Origin: Candidatus Njordarchaeota archaeon
Lineage (GTDB): Archaea > Thermoproteota > JANJXX01 > Panguiarchaeales > Panguiarchaeaceae
Assembly: GCA_029855985.1 (NCBI GenBank)
Contig: JAGSHR010000131.1
Coordinates: forward strand, 1 to 5,881
Direction of reading: 5' to 3'
DNA: 5,881 nucleotides
Part shown: positions 5,846 through 5,881 of the stretch, in pieces
How positions within the stretch are numbered: the stretch's first letter is position 1
Layout of the letters: each line of letters opens with the position of its first letter
Program-made: the position numbers and the translations under genes
The notes under the pieces: model-generated
The model's database searches: none
Seen by the model: the letters and a program-made list of their open reading frames with translations, nothing else
Told to the model about the DNA's origin: nothing

Positions 5846-5881
5846 CCCTCGGAATTTAAATTTAAACCTGTCTTGCCATAT
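5846..5881. other. Right-edge spacer with AT palindrome
   Basis: The window ends in a short stretch containing the perfect 12-bp palindrome TTTAAATTTAAA (5855-5866). The motif resembles a TATA box on both strands, and a plus-strand transcript would begin just beyond the window. A minus-strand frame that ends with TAA at 5835-5833 is open to the edge (about 15 codons), so the tail of a converging gene is an alternative. The data here cannot decide. Confidence 0.3.

Noticed and set aside
1..5881. CRISPR array, insertion sequence, tRNA or toxin-antitoxin pair
   Set aside because: I found no regular spaced repeats, terminal inverted repeats with a transposase, cloverleaf-like GGTTCRANNCC segment or paired small stress genes.

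Overview
The window is archaeal housekeeping DNA. It holds four ribosomal proteins of archaeal/eukaryotic type (L11, L7Ae, S28e, L24e), the archaeal-type D-aminoacyl-tRNA deacylase DtdA, and three subunits of the A-type (archaeal V-like) ATP synthase: B, D and C. TATA boxes about 25-50 bases upstream of genes, Shine-Dalgarno motifs of the form AGGTG/GGTGA, TTG starts and AT-rich spacers all fit an archaeon. The low GC content and protein style suggest a hyperthermophilic Thermoproteota (crenarchaeote), perhaps of the Desulfurococcales type. That placement is inference from general resemblance only.

Layout. Positions 1-103 hold no gene I can support. Positions 104-1547 carry a minus-strand ribosomal block, read from right to left as rpl11, rpl7ae, rps28e, rpl24e. 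The 57-residue rpl24e is easy to miss because it is so short. A 125-base divergent promoter region (1548-1672) separates rpl11 from plus-strand dtdA (1673-2512). dtdA converges tail to tail on atpB (2533-3930, minus) with 20 bases between the stops, and a perfect 7-bp inverted repeat lies across that junction. A second divergent region (3931-4163) separates atpB from the plus-strand pair atpD-atpC (4164-5790), which are one base apart. The right edge (5791-5881) holds T-rich terminator-like tracts and an AT palindrome.

How the genes work together. The ribosomal proteins are all large- or small-subunit components. DtdA protects translation by removing D-amino acids from tRNA. AtpB is the non-catalytic nucleotide-binding subunit of the A1 hexamer, AtpD is the central rotor shaft, and AtpC couples the shaft to the membrane ring. 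The other ATPase genes (A, E, F, I, K) are not in the window, so the ATPase locus is either split or continues outside it.

I see no mobile element, CRISPR array, tRNA or rRNA, and no evidence of a new biological system. The points most worth a second look are the divergent split of atpB from atpD-atpC, two TTG starts set by AGGTGA motifs (one corrects the atpB N-terminus), a hairpin that could mask the atpB start site, the convergent inverted repeat, and the unusual grouping of L11 with L7Ae, S28e and L24e.
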